From Dipteronia dyeriana (Eukaryota > Streptophyta > Magnoliopsida > Sapindales > Sapindaceae), in contig CM065296.1 in NCBI GenBank assembly GCA_032871835.1, forward strand, positions 114,338,146 to 114,402,145: DNA of 64,000 nt, in the 5' to 3' direction. Each line of letters begins with the position of its first letter. Position 1 is the stretch's first letter. The notes below the pieces were generated by a model. The model was not told where the DNA came from and did not search any database. It saw nothing but the letters and a program-made list of their open reading frames with translations. Below are positions 21,171 to 33,225 of this stretch, piece by piece. The position numbers and the translations under genes were made by a program.

Positions 21171-23925
21171 ATGGATCGGGTTAGATTAGTAATATCTTAT
21201 AACGGTCGATGGGAGCAATTACCTGATGGAAGTCAGAGGTTTCTTGGTTTCGATAACCAAGGAATGTATGTGTCCAGAAATATGACTTACGAAGAGCTGG
21301 TGTCGATCGTACAAACCGTTGTGAAGTACGATGTGAACAAATACATAACTGATCTACAATCTATATCAATCGTTTCTGGGACAACATGTCGCACATTTAT
21401 AAGAAATGACGACGATGTTTTGTTTATGCTAGGGAAAGATAGGGTAATCCTTTAAGTATGTGTCAGATTAATTGAGAGGGCTGCAGGAGGTGTCATCGGT
21501 GAAGAAATCCCTCGTCATGATAACACCCAACAATTTTGATCTTCAGGCGGAAGCAACCAGTTGTTCATAGAAAGAAGTTAGATTGAAAGTAGGAAAAACC
21601 TATGTGGTGTCCTATCGAAAGTAGCCAACCATGGTGATATAGTTGGAGCTCAATTGGACGATGATTTTGGTTGTCAAATTGAAATGAACGTTGGGCAGTA
21701 CAACCACCAATACAATGAGATGTACAATGACATGAACAATGATCGGAACAATGAACCTTATAACCTACCAATCTATGAGGTGGCTAATGAGGCAAATTTG
21801 CATCCGGTACATAATGTACCGAATAATGAGGAAGATGAAGAACGGTTCAAAACGGAAAGACGTGTAAGACGTGTCCATAGATGTAGTTCCACTGTAGTAG
21901 ATATAGCTGGGACATCTGAGGTCCGGCCTGATGTAACTCCAGCTGATTCTGAGAATGGCAGAACGTGGGTTATTCCAGGAGCAGAATCATACTCGTTTGG
22001 TATGAGTGGAAGCAAGAACTTGGTAGAAGATGAACATACCAGCATGATATATAAAGGTCAATTTTTTCCTACTAAAAACGATTTGAAGAGATTGACTGGC
22101 CATTTTGCAATGCTGCACAACTCCCAGTGGAAGGTGAAAAGGTCGAATAAGACAATATTATATCTGGTTTGTTTGATGGACAACTGTACATGGAAGTTAA
22201 GAGCGGTTAGGAGAGATGAAGCGGCATACTTTCAAGTACAAAGTTTTATCAATGAACACACTTTTCCGTTGGAGGAGATTCACCGTCGCCATCGACAAGC
22301 TAGTGCAGTCATAATTGGAGAAGTGGTTGCACCTAGATTGCAGCAATAGGATGGTCGACTAATGCGTCCGAAGGACATAATCGCTGACATGAAAACAATG
22401 TATGGCATCCAAATAATGTATAGTAAGGCACATCAAGCCCTTGATTATGCATTGTCACTCACCTATGGAACGCATGAGGAAAGCTTCCAACTGCTGCCAT
22501 CATTCGGTTACGTGTTAGAACAATAAAATTTTGGAACGATTACTGACTTACAGTGTGATGAAAATGGTAAATTCCTATACTTTTTCATGTCGTTGGGTGC
22601 CTCACTCAGAGGATTCCAGAGGTGTATGCGTCCAGTTATTGCCTTTGATGGTACCCATTTAAAGGGTAGATTCAAGGGCACAATGTTTGTAGCAACTGTA
22701 CAAGATGAGAATGAACAGGTTTATCCAATTGCTTTTAGGTATGGTGACTCGGAAAACAACCTATCATGGGAGTGGTTTTTGCATTGCTTGAAAGGTGCCC
22801 TTGGCCATATAGATGATTTGGTTTTCATTTCTGATCGACATGCAAGCATTGAAGCAGGAATTTCTAAAGTGTTCCCTTATACCACCCATACCATATGTTG
22901 CTGGCACTTTTATGAAAATATTAATAAGAGATATCATAGAAAGGATGTTGCCGCTCAGGCTGCGTACACCGAGTTACAATATAACCGGCACATGGAAGAG
23001 TTACACAACTTGCACCCGAATGCATATGAATATGTAATTGATGCCGGTCCACACAAGTGGTCCTGTGTTCACTACCCCGACAGAAGGTATAGGGTCATGA
23101 CAACAAATGCTGTAGAATGCATAAACTCATGCCTTAAATTTACACGGCAACTGTCTATGTTGACTTTGGCAGAGTTTATTAGGAATATGCTACAACATTG
23201 GTTTCAAGATCGTCATAGGGCTGCACAATCCATGCGTTATCAGTTGACCGACGCAGCACATCTTGTGATCCTCAAACGTGTTGAAAAGTACAATTTTATG
23301 ACCGTTAATCCAGTTGACTAGAACATATTTTTGGTGAAACAGGCTGGAAAACAGTGGACCTTTGACTTAGCCCGGAAGACTTGCACATGTAACAAATTCC
23401 AAATGAACCTTCTTCCATGTTCTCACGCTCTCGTTGCCGCAAGGTACATCATACAATTTTGTGTATGGTTAATATTACTTAAACATCATACAATTTTATC
23501 ATCGTTTTTAATGTTTTTACAGGGACCGAAACATGGATTTTACATCCCTCTGTGCGGACTACTACAAGCGACAAACACTTATTGATGCATACTCGGTTCC
23601 TATTATGCCGGTTGGACATCCTTCCACTTGGATTGTGCCATCTGACATCGCTGAGAGAGTCCTTTTGAATCCAAGCTCCAGGAGACAAGCAAGCCGCCCG
23701 AGGGCTTCACGCCTTATCTCGTCTTCGGAGAGAACATCCACACAGAATTGTAGACGATGTCGACAACCAGGGCATAATTTGAGGAGATGTTCTAACCCAG
23801 CTTTTACTGATGAAGATCCGAGCAGAGTCATTCCTGAGGAATACAGACGCAAGTGTAGTATCTGTCATACTATTGGTCACAACAGACAGACGTGCCCTAC
23901 TAGAGATGGTGCGACCGTGGAATGA
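21171..23925 (+). pseudogene. MULE transposase, six premature stops, no frameshift
   Basis: Would cut and join the element ends. Parts in order: an N-terminal region (RVRLVISYNGRWEQLP); a MuDR-type DNA-binding region with a C..C..H..H-like pattern (LVCLMDNCTWKLRAVRRDE ... FINEHT) near 22080-22320; the DDE core with first Asp in AFDGTHLKG, second in FISDRHASI, the CCWHF motif, and a Glu in TNAVECIN; a SWIM zinc finger (CTCNKFQMNLLPCSHA); and two CCHC knuckles (CRRCRQPGHNLRRC, CSICHTIGHNRQTC). From 21171 to 23443 everything is in one frame, broken by stops at 21453, 21537, 21579, 22347, 22524 and 23319. A 79-bp intron (23444-23522, GT...AG) splits an Arg codon before the knuckle exon. Confidence 0.9.
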
Positions 23926-24009
23926 ATTGAGGCGTTATCATGATGACATTGTTATAATTTGAACTCGTATGACTTGTTAAGTAACTGAAATGCAATTGTA
24001 TTTAAATAT

Positions 24010-24245
24010 GATTTGTACATATACAAATGTAAACAATTTTATACAAAAGAATTTGTAAATATACAAAACAATTGGTAAATATATAAAATTGTTGGTACAT
24101 ATACAAAAGAATTCGTAAATATACAAAGTAATTGGAACATATACAAAAGAATTGGTAAATATACAAAACTGTTGGTACAAATACAAAAGAATTTGTAAAT
24201 ATACAAAGTAATTGGAACATATACAAAAGAATTGATACGTATACA
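24010..24245. repeat. Minisatellite between the two convergent MULE genes
   Basis: About 20-bp half-units alternate between AATTGGTAAATATACAAAA and TTGGTACATATACAAAAG, giving a 40-bp higher unit. It fills the gap between the stop codon of the transposase (23925) and that of the Ulp1-like gene (24265). Copy 2 keeps a short version at 40495-40580. Frames across it are artefacts of the repeat. Confidence 0.8.
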
Positions 24246-24264
24246 CATGAATTACTACTGAAAT

Positions 24265-27200
24265 CTAAACGGGCCTAGAGTTTGCAAATATTTCAACCGT
24301 CATCTTCTCCCGAATGATCCCTATATCGTCTTCAGACCAATCGAAATCGTTTTTGTTCGCCAGTATGTACTCGATCAATCTCAACATGTGGGGACCATAG
24401 TTGCCCCTGCAGTTGGACACATTAACAAGCGTTAATAAAATATTAGGTTTATACTAATACAATCTTAAAGTGACTATTACGGAATGTTTTACGATTGCTT
24501 CTGCTGGGGGACATGTTTTCCCGACATGACACTGACATCAAAGTGCTTACTTGTCTTCTCAAATTTCAAGAGTCCAGCCGCTCATTTAGTATGAAACTCG
24601 GCCTGATGCAACATCGAGGGCACAAAGTAGCTCAACGAGGCTACCTGCTGCTTTCGGATATGAGCTTGGACCTCCTATCTTCAGTGGTCGACTATGAACA
24701 TCTTCCAGCATGTGAGGTCCACAGTCACCAGCATCCAATGTTGGCACCCAATGTTGCACGGTATCAGGACCTGTAAACGTCAACAACAGGTGTTAGGATG
24801 TCCAAAGACATTTATATATACAATTGCAAACTATGTCAAGTAACACTTACCATGTCAACCTCGTGCCACTGACGGCATCTAATCGGGGCACCCCCAAGGA
24901 CCGTTGTGAGGTCGTCATCCTTCCACCAAGATCTCAAAACACTTCAACAGCTCGGGGTGATCTGCCCGCGAGAATCGCGAGGCATCATTTTCCTGTACTG
25001 GTGCTCCAGAAAGGACTGTAGAAACAAAAACATAAATTTATTATTGTTCTCCATACACACATAAATCAATGCGTAATCATTATTAATTTTAGTACTTACA
25101 AAAAATTATGAGTCCAATATGTTAACCATCTGACTATACACATTCGGGAAAGCCCGTTGATGCTTTCGAAGAATATGGAGGTACGCGTCTATATGCTGGG
25201 AATATAAACACCTTAAGATATGTTAGGATGCTTACACATCTAAAACAAATACTAAAATCAGGATTTACGGTCCCACATACCTCATCATCAACATCCATGA
25301 AGTTGGTCTGCAACCGATGGAACCATTCAGCATCAACAGGCTCCAGCAAATCAATATCACGTCTGCATTAATGTTCCATCAGCTACACATTTATATAATG
25401 CATTACAATAAAAACGGCCACATAAATAACAATGAATTTTACTAACAGTTCCTCGTTTATGTTCTTCTTGAAGGTTCGGTACGTCTTCAATTGGTCACCG
25501 TCCATCAATCACTAGGGATTAAATATGTGGTCAGGTCCCTCTACTATTACCTTCGCCCTCTTAGGTCGGCACGGATCTGTGTACGGGCTAACCAACTGCC
25601 AACCGCGCTTCAGTACATGCCTATGCTGTCGAAATCTCTCCGACGGGGTGTGCTGAGATGAGGATGAGGATGAGGGAGGGGGAGCCTGCTGCTCGAGGGA
25701 GGTGGAGGGGGAACCTGCTGCTCGTTCGGAGGTGGAGGGAGAGCCTGCTGCTCGGTCGGAGGTGAAGGTGGAGGAGGAGCCAGCTGCTCAGACGTCAGTG
25801 GATGGGGAGCCAAGTGCTCGGACGTCGGTGGAGCGGGAACATGTTGTTCGCTATGATGTGGCGGGGGAGCCTACTGCTCGGATATAGGTGGATAGGGAGC
25901 CTGCTGCTTGCTAGGAGGTGGCGGGAGAGCATGCTGCTCGGAGGTCGGTGGAGGGGGAGCCTGCTGCTCTCTATGAGGTGGCGGGAGAGCCTGCGAATCG
26001 CTCTGAGCGGGATAGGGAGCCTGTAAATGGCTTTAAGCTGAAGGGGGACCAGCTGCTCTCTCAGAGGGGGAGGGGGATGGGGAGATTGAGCCCTACTATC
26101 CAGAACTGCCCCTCCGGTATGTGGATCCTCTGTATGGGTCCTGAAGCCCTGAAGGCCCCCGATCAATGCAAGCAACTCCCTATGTTGTTGCTGTCGATCC
26201 TCCTCGCTCTTCCAGATCAAATCCAGCAACTCCCGGTGCTGTTGTTGTCGATCCTCCTCACTCTTCCGGGGGCTTCACGCAACTCGTTCAAGTTATGTTC
26301 TAAACGGGCCTGAAATCATGCAACTTTGTTAATACGAAAACAATCAACAACTCTTGTTAATAAAAAGAAAAATACCATCTCAACTTACCTCCCCATCAAG
26401 TTGAACGCCTGCACGGGAATCCCATGTAGCTGAACCAATTCCTGGGGTGGTAAACCGAACCTTTCTACTTCTTACTCACCGAGGAGACAGCTCAGATTCG
26501 CCAGTGTCCATGCCTCTGAAATCTGGACCTGTAAGGTCTGAAACCTCTATATCAGTACACCTCTCACCCTCACCCTCCTCCTCGGAACGAACTGCACTTG
26601 TAGTCGGCTCAGGGACAGTAGGAAGGTGAACCCTGTCGTCTTGCACATACGGGCTCCCCCCTCACTTAGGTTTGCAAAGTACGGGGCCACCGCCTCAGCT
26701 GCTGTGGGCACGATTTTCGTCCTCGCCGACATTTGAAAGCGTAGTTAGATGAATGTCATTGTTACTTATCGTAAGTAATATAACGATTAACAAAAAAATA
26801 AATTACCCTAGCACTAAAAATCTTCTCCAGCTTCTTCCCTCTAGGTTGTTTGGTTAACTCCCACTTCAACAACCGAGGGGAAAGGTCTTTAACCCTTCGA
26901 GTCCCAAAATCAGCACCCAGTTGGGGGATCACCTTGAAAGAAAATATCTGCATTAAAGATACGTACAGTTATAATCCAAAACATTTTTGGATTACAAATT
27001 AAATGTACATGTTGGAAATCAAATTTCTTACCAAAAGGGAGTGTGATAGACCGTAGATGTTGTACCCCTCCACGGAATGTCCAATATTACCCTGTGACTG
27101 CTGCCGTCTTTCCTCACGACGTCGCGGTAAGGCATGCTTGAATGAAAATATAGAATACCTATAGACGTGGGCACCCCACGGGAACACATCGAAGGCATTG

Positions 27201-27795
27201 AGGTCCTCTACCAACCGAAACTGCCAAATTGGAATCTTCAATCTCTCATCCACCCCCATCAGTATCCAGTTCAACATGTAAATGAGGCACAACTTCACAG
27301 CATCGTAAGCCTGTTGAAACTCTCCCTGGGTAAGAACAATCCTCAAGTCATGGAACGATACCTCATCATGTCAGGAAAGTACCATTGATGTATGTCATTC
27401 TCAACTGCAACATACATACTCGTGTCCGGTACGACTCCAAAACGTAATCCGGTGATGAGGTTAAATTCCACCTTCGAAAACCTCACCACATGGTTCCCTA
27501 ACAAGAACCGCATCTCATCTGTCAGCCCGTCATGGTCCAAATCCCGCAACAGCAGCTGATGAATAACACCACCCGAAAACTTCAGCTCCCGGTGCATCGA
27601 CATGAAATGCCCGAAACAGAAGGTCATGAACCGACGCCGATCCTCAACAACAAACTCTTCAGGGACCCGATTAAGTGCATCGTCTATACACGCGAGGGCT
27701 TCAAAATGGTCGTGTCGGGTCAATTTTCCCTTGAACCAATCTCCCTCTACAGTTTTAAGCAATTCCTTCAACCTGCTCGTCATCTGCAATGTCAC
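24265..27795 (-). pseudogene. Ulp1-like cysteine protease with DUF1985 domain
   Basis: Ulp1 proteins remove SUMO from targets in the nucleus; these MULE versions have unknown roles. The gene reads leftwards with several introns. N-terminal DUF1985 region: 27783-26999 (KELLKTVEGDWFKG, MRFLLGNHVVRFSKVEFNLI, MLNWILMGVDERLKIPIW). A middle part has a Pro/Gln-rich repeat (25625-26060). The C48 peptidase region is in exons at about 24270-25360: LLEPVDAEWFHRL, WWKDDDLTTVLGGAP, CQHWML with the catalytic His, and MFIVD with the catalytic Asp. The exon with GNYGPHMLRLIEY has Tyr where the catalytic Cys is expected. In-frame stops occur, for example TGA in the exon near 24940. It ends RPV-stop at 24265. 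Confidence 0.8.
25625..26060 (-). repeat. Pro/Gln-rich repeat inside Ulp1-like gene
   Basis: Imperfect units of about 36 bp encode PPPP-EQQA-like peptides in one frame (for example PPPPSPPTEQQALPPPP). Copy 2 has the same region, shorter, at 40295-40475. The unit length differs between copies, so it evolves as a minisatellite. Frames on the other strand here are shadows. Confidence 0.75.
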
Positions 27796-27829
27796 GGAAA
27801 CAGTACATCAGTAAACTGCAAAAAAATTA

Positions 27830-28610
27830 GAAAATATTCTCGATCGTTTGAAACAAATTCTTGATACTTTTAAAATATTCTCGATCCTTTGAAAAAGTTC
27901 TCGATTTGTTTAAAAAGTTCTTGATCCTTTGAAAATAATCTCGATCCTTTGAAAAACCTCTCGATTCATTGAAAAACCTTCTCGATCATTTGAAAAAGTT
28001 CTCGACCCTTTGAAAAACATTCTCGATCGTTATAAAATATTATCGATCCTATGAAAATAGTCTCGATCCTTTGAAAAACTTCTCGATTCTTTGAAAAATT
28101 TCTCGATCATTTTAAAAAATCTCGACCCTTTGAAAAACATTATCGATCGTTTGAAAATATTCTCGAACATTTGAAAATTGTCTCGATCCTTTGAAAAACC
28201 TCTCGATTTTTTGAAAAATATTCTCGATCATTTTATAAAATCTGGACCCTTTGAAAAACATTCTCGATCGTTTGAAAACATTCTCGATCCTTTGAAAATA
28301 GTCTCGATACTTTGACAAACCTCTCGATTCTTTGAAAAATCTTCTAGATTCGATGACAAATCTTCTCGATATGATCATTTTAAAAAATCTAGATCCTTTG
28401 AAAAACATTCTCGATCATTTTCAAAAATTCTTGATCCTTTTAAAATAGTCTCGATCCTTTGAAAAACATCTCGATTCTTTGAAAAATATTCTCGATCATT
28501 TAACAAAAGCTCAATCACTTTGAAAAACCTCTCGAATCTTTCTAAAAAATTTCCTCGATCTCGCTTGAAATATTCTCGATTTATTTTATTTAAAAACAAA
28601 AATTGCTCGA
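27830..28610 (-). repeat. Subterminal tandem array, protease side, copy 1
   Basis: Roughly 35 imperfect units of about 21 bp, plus-strand form CTCGATCCTTTGAAAAACATT. The spacer differs from the transposase-side array but the TCTCGATC core is the same. It lies upstream of the Ulp1-like gene on the minus strand. The peptides predicted across it are repeat artefacts. Confidence 0.85.
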
Positions 28611-28924
28611 TACCAGAATATTGAACCTCATTTCAAACCCAAACCAAAACCACAACCAATGTCAACCCTAATCTACAATTTCAATCAACAGAACAAGTCT
28701 AAAATGTAATGATAAGTTATGAACAACAAATTGATAAATAAAACAAACTGAACTTACCTCTGTCATCGCTGCGAAATGTACTGTATTGCCTTTCCGATCA
28801 ATAAGATGTCGATTTCCCCGCCATCGGTTTCGTTGTCGTTGGTTTCTTTCTCGGTTTCTTTCTCACTGTTGCTTTTCTCAGACTCACAAAACGATAACTT
28901 TTTTCTCTTTTTCAATTTTATCGG

Positions 28925-29032
28925 GGTATTCTCGTCTCTTTACGTTAAATGGTGTTTTTTAAACTTATATTACTAAACTGGTGATATTTGCACAACACCC
29001 CTCTCAAATAGTGCCATTTATTTTTCGAACCC
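28925..29032 (-). repeat. Right terminal inverted repeat of MULE copy 1
   Basis: Read inward on the minus strand it begins GGGTTCGAAAAATAAATGG and contains GTGTTGTG, ATATCACC and AAGTTTAAAA blocks in the same order as the left end. The same end of copy 2 begins at 37353 with GGGCTCGAAAAATAAATTG. Confidence 0.8.
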
Positions 29033-29042
29033 TACCGTATAA

Positions 29043-31009
29043 TATCATGATTTATAAGATGTTGACACTAATGATTTTGATAAATCGAGATAAGAGAAGA
29101 GATTGAGAAAACAATGAATAAAAATATATAATTTGATTCACTCTTTCATATTTTACATGTGTGTTTTACATGTGAGGTATTTTACATGTGTATTTATACA
29201 AGAAAATAAGAGAGGAAATAAATATTTGAAATAAAAAAATGAGGATAATTTCCTAAGATTTTGTTTCAAACAATTCTTAAGAAGGAAATATCATCAATTG
29301 TGGTAAAGGACCACACTCTGCTTGTCTCCAACGGTTAACAAGTGATTAAGGCAATTTTGGATTTATTGATTTGAAACATTCACAAGAGGTTGATTTTCTC
29401 CTTTGTAGCAATATCTGTCATTTTCTTTTGGATCTGAATTAAGGGGTTGACTTCCTCCTTTGTTGCAATCTTTGTGATTTTCTTTTTGATTTATTGGACC
29501 AGAATCAATGTGTTTATCAGACACCTCATATGTCACAATATTTGGGACAGAATTTGAAAAAGAAATTTGAAACGTCTAGCATTAATATATATATATATAT
29601 AAAAAAAAAAATAGTAAGTAAAATAAATTTAACTATTATAATAGATATATTATTAACATTATTCAATCCAAAAATCAATTCAAATGTGTGAAAGATAAAT
29701 CACCTTATGACTTATTTGAATTAATATTTTGGATTGTATATCATATTTTATTTGAATTAATATTTTGGGTTGTGTTATATACTATTTTCTTAAAAGAAAA
29801 GTAACAGATACCCTATTATTGTTTGTTTATTTTTGTGGTTTACACACCACCCAGCAATGTTTCTTGACGGAAGTTTTGAGTCCCAATAATAAAATATATC
29901 TCTTTTTTTTTCGTCATCTTAACTCCAAAAACATATTCTTGTGCAAATTTTAAACTAAAATAATACAATTTTCTCACTAATTCACTGTCCAATCTCCACC
30001 TACTGTACCAAATTTTACAATAAAATGAATATTCCATTTCTTTCTTTTTTTTTAATATTTCTCCACTATTAACTTTTCACCCCATAACTAACATGATATT
30101 GCAATATGATAAGAAATTATGAAATCAATATATTATAAGAAATTAAATTAAATTAGATAAAATATTACATTTATTATTATAATAACTTAAACATTACATT
30201 TATTTTATCATTATGAGGTTTGTATTTCGTTTTTAAGGTTTTTATTAATTAATGTATTTTGCTTTAATTTTCACTATTTTAAATTAAGTGATTTATTTAA
30301 ATAATTGTATTAAATTTTTTAAATTATACACTTTATTTTAGTTTATTATAAATGTTAATATCAATAATAATTAATTAAAAAAATCATTAAATAATAAAAA
30401 TGACCAAATTGGAATAAATTTAATTGATTAAGGGTAAAAGTGTGTTTAAACAAGGATATAATCAAAATATATTTTAATAAATAGTATTAAACTGTGATTT
30501 TATAAAATTTTAGGGACGGAAAAAATGAAAATAAGACGCTTTTTTAGCATAAAATGAACAATGTCGCGCAATATTAAGCGTGACACTCTTCATTAAGGCA
30601 AAAAAAAAGCGCAGAAGATGGAGCTGGGTTGGAGTGGAGTTTTTACTATAGAATAGTTTTTTACTTTAGAATAATGCAGGGTTGGAGTTGCTCTTAGCAG
30701 CTAGCACCGAAAGAGATACTTTTTTAATTGCAAAAAATATTTGATCAAGTTAACTATAAAACCCGTGTTCTAAATATATTATACTATTGCATTCTTACTA
30801 GTTAATAGTTATTCAAGTTTTTTATGTTGAATTCATTTCTTTCAAACATAATATTAATATAACAAATATATTAATTATCGTCTGATGTGGTTCGGTGATT
30901 AATAATACTTAATGAACCTAACAATTTATATTCAAATTGTACTGATTTATCAATATATATATAACAAATATATTACCATCTAACGTGGATTATAGGGGAA
31001 AAAATAAAA
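29043..31009. other. AT-rich intergenic DNA with possible LTR remnant
   Basis: No gene. Three spaced copies of TTTTACATGTG lie at about 29150-29190, next to a minus-strand TATA-like TGTATAAATACACATG, and a 45-bp motif (GTTGA...CTCCTTTGT) is repeated at 29390-29435 and 29446-29492. These features would fit a degraded LTR on the minus strand but no ends were found. From 29600 to 30600 the sequence is very AT-rich. Confidence 0.35.
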
Positions 31010-31345
31010 AAGGGGAAAATAATATTTTGTAGGGTAAAACTGTCATTTTACCCTCTGACCATGTCAGAATGTAATAGTTTAACAGAATTATTAACAAAAG
31101 GACTAAATGAGTCAATACTGAAACTAGAGGGATCAGAACGGAAAATAGGGTAAACTAGAGGGATTACATTTAAAAAAATGAGAAAATAACATTTTGAAGG
31201 GTAAAACTGTCATTTTACCCTCTGATCATATCAGAAAGCAATATTTTAACGGAATTATTATCGGAAGGACTAAACGGATAATGGAACAAGAGAGACCAGA
31301 ATGAATAATAGGATAAACTAGAAGGATTAAAATCATTTTTACCCT
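31010..31345. repeat. Tandem duplication of about 165 bp
   Basis: The blocks starting GAAAATAATATTTTGTAGGG and GAAAATAACATTTTGAAGGG share GTAAAACTGTCATTTTACCC, a GGACTAAA block and a final GGGTAAACTAGAGGG or its variant. They diverge by many substitutions, so the duplication is old. Similar unit texture is common in plant intergenic repeats; function unknown. Confidence 0.7.
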
Positions 31346-31747
31346 TTAAATATGGATATAAATCTTTTCTACCCATCTCATCACTCTATCTTGTCATTCA
31401 TATACAATTTAAGAGTAAGACCACTCATGTCAATTTTTTTTTTCCTAACTTCCTTCCCAAACAATGTGACACATAAATTGTTAGCATCACATTACTCACC
31501 TCGTAATCTCATGATATGAAAGATATTAACAATTCAATCAAGTGGTATATCATTTTTGTAAGAAATTTAGAAAAACAAATTTAGGACATCGAGCTCATAA
31601 TTTAAATATGGATATAAATCTTTTACCCATCTCATCACTATCTTTTTATTTTCAAATCTTTTAATAATCGGTTGCTTATAAAGAAATAATAATGAAAAGA
31701 AACATAATCATAGTACAATCCAATATTTATAATAAAGTGGGTGTAGT

Positions 31748-32203
31748 CAGGCCCGGCACTTGGGGAAATCCAGTGAGACGACCGTCTAGGATCCCCAATT
31801 TATAAAGGTCCTTAAAGTTTTTTTTTTTTAAAATGATTTTATATATAACCCTTATAAACTAATAGATCTATAGAAAAATAAATTTAAAAAAACTCACTGA
31901 ACATCTAATTTTTTTCAAACTAATAAACCTATAAAATGAGTTTAAAATAGGCATACCAAAAATATTTCATTTTAAGAGGCACATAAATTATAAAACTCAA
32001 TTATTAGAGTGTGTTGAATACTTGAATCCTAATCGCAACAATAATTATCTTTTATATATTAAAAAAAAGGTATAACATTCTTATTATATTAATATTTACA
32101 AGTATTTATTAAAAAAAAAATATAGTAAACATGCATAAAGTATCGAGGATCTCATTTTTTTTATGCTTCACCTTGGACCCCGAAAATCTCAGGACTGACC
32201 CTG
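31748..32203. mobile_element. Non-autonomous hAT element, 456 bp
   Basis: Inverted ends CAGGCCCGGCA (left) and CAGGGTCAGTC (right, read inward) are flanked by a perfect 8-bp duplication GGTGTAGT (31740-31747 and 32204-32211). The interior is AT-rich and has no transposase. GC-rich short ends on an AT-rich body are usual for this group. Confidence 0.8.
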
Positions 32204-32211
32204 GGTGTAGT

Positions 32212-32693
32212 ACCGCAAGATCATTTATAAGGTATCAGAATTACATATTTTATATGAATTTGGATCTACGGTTAATCTTTTTTTTACATAATCTTACGAA
32301 TTTTATGATACATAAATATTGTAATGAACAAATGATTGAAATGTAATTGATTTTCACATTCACTTTATAAACCGCTAATCATATTCTACGGTCAAAAAAT
32401 AAAATAAAAATCAGATGCATCCAAATCCATATTATATACATGGTGCTCTGGGTTAAATAGTACAAACTAAAAAGTCGCACAGAGACTTGGTGAAGCTAAT
32501 TTAAACAGCTATTCTTTCTATATTATATTACAATCCTTTAGCTACGTATCAACATCGCATACAACCTTTCAAAAACCAAAAAAAAAACCATCGCATGCGA
32601 GCACGGACGACTCCCTGAAGGCCTGAACACACGGCGACAACATGACTTGTCAATACACGTACTAGATAAAACTTGCTCCGGGATTCCGCTTTA
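32212..32693. other. Spacer between two hAT elements
   Basis: AT-rich, no gene or bounded repeat seen. The last 100 bases are less AT-rich and abut the next hAT duplication. Confidence 0.5.
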
Positions 32694-33225
32694 GCTAGGA
32701 CTAATGGTGTAAAAATGGGCCGGTCGGTGACAAGCCGGTCTGGCCGATCTAGGAAGTTTACGGGCTGGGCACGGCCAGTGAAGGAAGGGGGCCAGGCCGT
32801 GTGTCGGGCAGCGGTAGGAGGCTCGACAGGCCGGCCCGCCTGGCACACTAATCCAGTGTGCCAGGCCTGTTGGACAGGTCCGCCGGTCCGTTCGGCTAAA
32901 CATTTTTTTTAAAAAAAAATACCCTCCAACGGTTGGAATTTTTTTCTAGCCGTTGGAGCTAAACAAATTTATAAAAACCGTCCCTGAAATATTTTAAATT
33001 ACATTTTGACCCACAAATCAAATTTTTCTATAAATACTTCCATCCATTTCATTTTCCATTCACTCTCTCTATCATTCTTTCAATCTCTCATTCTCTCAAA
33101 TCTCAATCTCTAATATATTCTCCAATTCTCTAAACTTTTTCATTCAATTTGGTTATTACTCTCTCTACAAAACTCTCTCAAATCTCAATCTCTAATATAT
33201 TTGGAATGCATGTTCCAAACGGGAC

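Larger units (their letters stand above)
19848..29032 (+). mobile_element. MULE copy 1 with captured Ulp1-like gene, 9.2 kb
   Basis: A Mutator-like element of the kind called Kaonashi in Arabidopsis, which carries a Ulp1-like protease gene. Flanking 10-bp duplications TACCTTATAA (19838-19847) and TACCGTATAA (29033-29042) differ at one base. Long degenerate inverted ends share GTGTTGTG, ATATCACC and AAGTTTAAAA blocks. Order: left end, tandem array, transposase (plus), minisatellite, Ulp1-like gene (minus), second array, right end. A second copy lies inverted at 37353-51741. Both genes are broken. Confidence 0.9.

Noticed and set aside
24002..24248. Three overlapping frames with Tyr/Phe/Cys-rich repeats
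   Set aside because: All read the same minisatellite in different frames; membrane-like look comes from TAT/TTT codons.
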